DNA of 7,056 bases from LW23 sp041287705 (GTDB taxonomy: Bacteria; Verrucomicrobiota; Verrucomicrobiia; Methylacidiphilales; UBA1321). The position numbers and the translations under genes were made by a program. The notes beneath the pieces are model-generated. The model ran no database searches. It saw only the letters and a program-made list of their open reading frames with translations, and was not told where the DNA came from. The stretch covers positions 1 through 7,056 of the forward strand of contig JBGGNE010000172.1 in assembly GCA_041287705.1 (NCBI GenBank), read 5' to 3'. Of this stretch, positions 4,347 through 7,056 are shown piece after piece (within the stretch, counting starts at the first letter, position 1; each line of letters opens with the position of its first letter).

Positions 4347-7056
4347 ACCAAGGGAGAATCAGATCGTGAAACCAGCGAAACTTATGTAGATGCCCTTAAT
4401 CTGGCACTGCGGCACAACGAGACGGATGTTTATGTCGAAGTGCCTGGCAGCGAGCTGGCCATTACGGTACGTCGTAATGCTGTGGAAGCTAATTGGTTCG
4501 ACAAGGCTCCCAAGCAAACCCCTTCCAATGCCTATGGCGTGGGCTGGACGTGTAATCTTGCCTGCTATTTTGAATATGCCGAGGGGCAAGAGCAAGTCAG
4601 CATTCCTGACGATCAGGGTGGACGCAGCCAGTTTGTTGTGCGTCATCGTAATAATGATATGTCCCAGCCGGCCGAATTCTTTGCCATGCCCTCCTCTTCA
4701 ACAGAGAGAAGCGTCTATCTGGATAAGCTGAAACTGATGGGCTCAACTATGGTGATGGAGCGTAAGTATGGGACCAAATATACTTATGCCCAGACGCCCA
4801 CTCCTTCGGGAAATAGCTATGTGTGGCGCCTGAAATGGATTGAGGATAAATTTGGAACCAGAATTGTTTACAGCTATATTTCCAATACGGCACTTATTCC
4901 AAAACGTATCTATGTGGAAGGAAGGGCTTCGCTCAAAGTAGATATTGAAAGTTCAGATAATCTTATCAGAGCGGTAACAGATTCGGCAGGAAATCGCACC
5001 TCGTACACCTATACAGTTAATAGTATACATGAAGCGAATTTGCTGACGCGTGTTACAAATGCAGATTCATCGTCTACACAATATACGTATGACCTGGAAA
5101 GCCAGGACGACCCTAACGCCACCGAAGATGATCCTAATCCCTGCTGGCATTGCAATTTGAAGACAGTACAGGATGCTCTGGGAAGAAACTGGACGTTTTC
5201 CTACGACATGGACGAGTCGAAGAAGTTTTACCTTAATCCCAACGAGGAAGGTAAAATTATGCCGGCCCAGCCGCGATGCGTAAAGAGAATCGATTTGCCG
5301 GGAAATAATGGCGCCGCCGTGTTTGAGAATCTCTCGGAGGAACGCTATAAACCCTGGGCTGGCCCTGCGAGCGTAGATGGGTATCACCGCACACGAGTAA
5401 CGGATGCGGATGGCCATAGCCGTACCTATGAGTGGAGTAATGTTGTCTGCTCGGTAAAAACTCCTGAAAGCGGCGAGAGTCCTAAAGCCGTTATAGCATT
5501 TTATCCTACTCTTACCATTACCTTTCCCGATGGAAAAACGGAGAAGTATGAATTCAATCTGAAGGCCGGCATGGCGCTGAAATCGAGCCGCGACATAGAC
5601 GGTAACGTGACGCAATTTTCGTATATGGATCCATGGACTCCGCCAAGCCCCATTTATGACGATATCTTTGAGGAGCGAATCTATGGCTTTTACGATGATG
5701 TTACTTCTCAGACGAACGCTGCCGGGAAGACGAAGCGGTTTACTTATACCAATAGCAGGCGACTGCTCAAGAGCGTCGAGGACGAATTAGGCCGGCTGAC
5801 AGAATACGAATTCGACAGTCAGGGCCGTCGGATAAAAGAATCTCTGCGCGAAAGTTCAGGCAGTGGCTCTGCTTCCGAAACTACTCTGGTGTACGGCACG
5901 CCCTATGGGGAATTTCTGAGCAGCCAGACCATTACCTCCATGGGGGTTTCGTTTACAACGACCTATACGCCTGATAGCAAAGGCCGCGTACAGTCGACAA
6001 CAACAGGTTTGTCCACCACTTCGTATACGTACGATAAAAATGGCAACAAGACGCAGGTAACTGATCCCAACGGAAATATTACCCAGTTTCGCTACGACAA
6101 CATGGATCGCCTGATCCGGGTGATCAATCCGGATAACTCGGTGAGAATCATGACCTACGACGCCGTGGGCAATAAGCTTACCGAGCGCGACGAAAACGGG
6201 CGTACCACCACCTGGGAGTACGATGAACTGGATCGCGTGGTTAAAGAAACGCGGCCTGGCAATCTGACAACTCAGTACACCTACAGCAAGACGGGGCTTA
6301 AACTGACGGCGACGGATCCCATGGGGCGCATTACCCGCATGGAATACGACGACTATTACCGTCTTGTTCGCACGCTCGATCCGCTGAATCAGGCAACAGA
6401 ACTTACCTATGGAGAAAACAGCGGTTCCACTCTTTTTGATGTATCCGGCTATAAGCCGACTGCAATAAGGGATGCGCGAGGTTTCGTTACTTCCACAATT
6501 TATGATGTGCTTCATCGCCCTACCTCTACTACAATAGATTATGGAGGTGCGGTAGCCGTCACGTTAACTCAATACGATGATGTGGGCAACGTCACCAGTT
6601 CAACAGATTCGCTTGGACGTATTACCAGAGTCGAATATGACATCTTTAATAAACCCCGCAAAACCTTCCTGCCCGGAGGCGGGGTGCGTCAGAGTATCTA
6701 TCTTGCCGGCGGCCAGATTAAGCAGGAACTGGACGAGTCAGGGGGATTGACGATAACGGATTATGATGCATCCGCACGACCTTTCCGTGTCAAGCGACCC
6801 GATGGCGTCGATATCATCACGGAATATGATCATAATGGAAATGTCACAGCCGTAGAAGACGGCCGGGGTAAGAGAACGACAAGTACGTATAGCAACCGCA
6901 ATCGCAAGCTCACGGTAACGACGCCGAATGGTACCGGTGGAACGGCCACCGTATCCTCCACTTACGATGCCGCGGGAAACGTGCTGACGATGACCGATCC
7001 CAAGGGGCAGGTGACCACGAACACTTACGACGTTTCATATCGCCTTATTTCCACCA
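4347..7056 (+). CDS. RHS/YD-repeat protein, N-terminally disrupted and 3'-incomplete
   Basis: The frame runs for 903 codons from the base after TAG 4344-4346 to the window end with no further stop. From the first codon, about residues 10-75 resemble the N-terminal part of RHS proteins ('TDVYVEVPGSELAITVRRN' then 'GVGWTCNL', the G-x-G-W-x-x-N turn that precedes the repeats, DUF6531-like). Residues about 75-460 are a beta-rich shell with scattered repeat-like units ('DSAGNRTSYTY', 'DALGRNWTFSYD', 'DIDGNVTQFSY'). From about residue 460, and densely from 558, come classical YD repeats ('YTYDKNGNK', 'MTYDAVGNK', 'STYDAAGNV'). RHS proteins form a hollow beta-shell that commonly encloses a C-terminal toxin; that end lies outside the window. 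No convincing start codon exists: the first ATG in frame is 4659 and the GTGs at 4440 and 4482 lack a ribosome binding site, all inside or after conserved sequence. The gene is therefore probably inactive as read. Family assignment is firm; integrity is doubtful. Confidence 0.85.
6021..7056 (+). repeat. Dense YD (RHS) repeat array
   Basis: About fourteen units of the form '(S/T/E)-x-Y-D-x-x-(G/D)-(N/R)' occur here with roughly 20-30 residues per unit, for example 'SYTYDKNGNK', 'FRYDNMDR', 'WEYDELDR', 'MEYDDYYR', 'VEYDIFNK', 'TEYDHNGN' and 'NTYDVSYR'. Linkers of the 'TDPNGNIT', 'DENGRTT' and 'TDPMGRIT' type join them. This is the RHS_repeat family pattern. DNA identity between units is low, so recent expansion is unlikely. 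A few units have lost the Asp ('YTYSKTGLK', 'STYSNRNR'), as is usual in such arrays. Confidence 0.9.

Noticed and set aside
4350..4387. Strong Shine-Dalgarno-like AAGGGAGA followed by GTG 4366, as a restart for the RHS gene
   Set aside because: The GTG is out of frame with the RHS sequence and meets a stop after seven codons. No ATG, GTG or TTG in the RHS frame lies at a suitable distance from this site.
4390..4731. 113-codon + strand open frame starting at ATG 4390
   Set aside because: It is in a different frame from the RHS protein, whose family-like residues cover the same bases. It shows no domain.
5067..5615. 182-codon open frame on the - strand
   Set aside because: It lies wholly antisense to the well-supported RHS frame. 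Its translation shows no domain or signal and is explained as a codon-bias shadow.
5856..6515. 219-codon open frame on the - strand
   Set aside because: It is antisense to the YD-repeat array, whose repeated codon pattern keeps the opposite strand free of stops. The product has low-complexity Ile/Val/Gly content and no recognisable family.

Overview
The window looks like part of a large cell-surface or secreted-protein locus. All genes are on the + strand. No RNA gene, CRISPR array, transposase or integrase is visible. The organism is most likely a member of the Verrucomicrobiota or a related PVC lineage. This is inferred from the phrase 'GLPDDWE...DGDALTNLYEYQHGSDPTN' (a calcium-loop linker very common in secreted proteins of that group), from HAF-type repeats, and from an RHS/YD-repeat protein alongside Ig-like and FN3 proteins. 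No species can be named.

Layout. (1) Bases 2-964: the C-terminal 320 residues of a multidomain extracellular protein (Big_7-like Ig domain, paired Asp-rich calcium-type loops, a second Ig-like domain, then an FN3 domain that stops short). (2) Bases 972-3485: an 837-residue exported protein with HAF-type repeats in the N-terminal half. Its C-terminus reads as a transglutaminase/papain-like cysteine domain with a candidate Cys671-His773-Asp784 triad. (3) Bases 3493-4050: a 185-residue exported protein of unknown family. These three genes are separated by gaps of exactly 7 nt and look like one transcription and translation unit. (4) Bases 4051-4346: a non-coding or decayed stretch. It holds a long imperfect inverted repeat, a sigma70-like promoter candidate inside it, and what looks like the damaged 5' end of the next gene. 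(5) Bases 4347 to the window end: an uninterrupted frame of 903 codons for an RHS/YD-repeat protein that continues beyond the window.

How they may work together. All products appear to be extracellular or envelope proteins: an adhesin-like Ig/FN3 protein, a secreted enzyme-like protein, a small exported partner and an RHS shell protein. The most interesting possibility is that genes 2 and 3 form a secreted cysteine-enzyme plus partner (inhibitor or immunity) pair placed beside an RHS gene. That is inference.

The RHS gene appears broken. Recognisable RHS-family N-terminal sequence runs upstream of every plausible start codon and is in frame with a stretch beyond an in-frame TAG at 4344-4346. 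A second lesion, a frameshift near 4200, is possible at the signal-peptide coding region.
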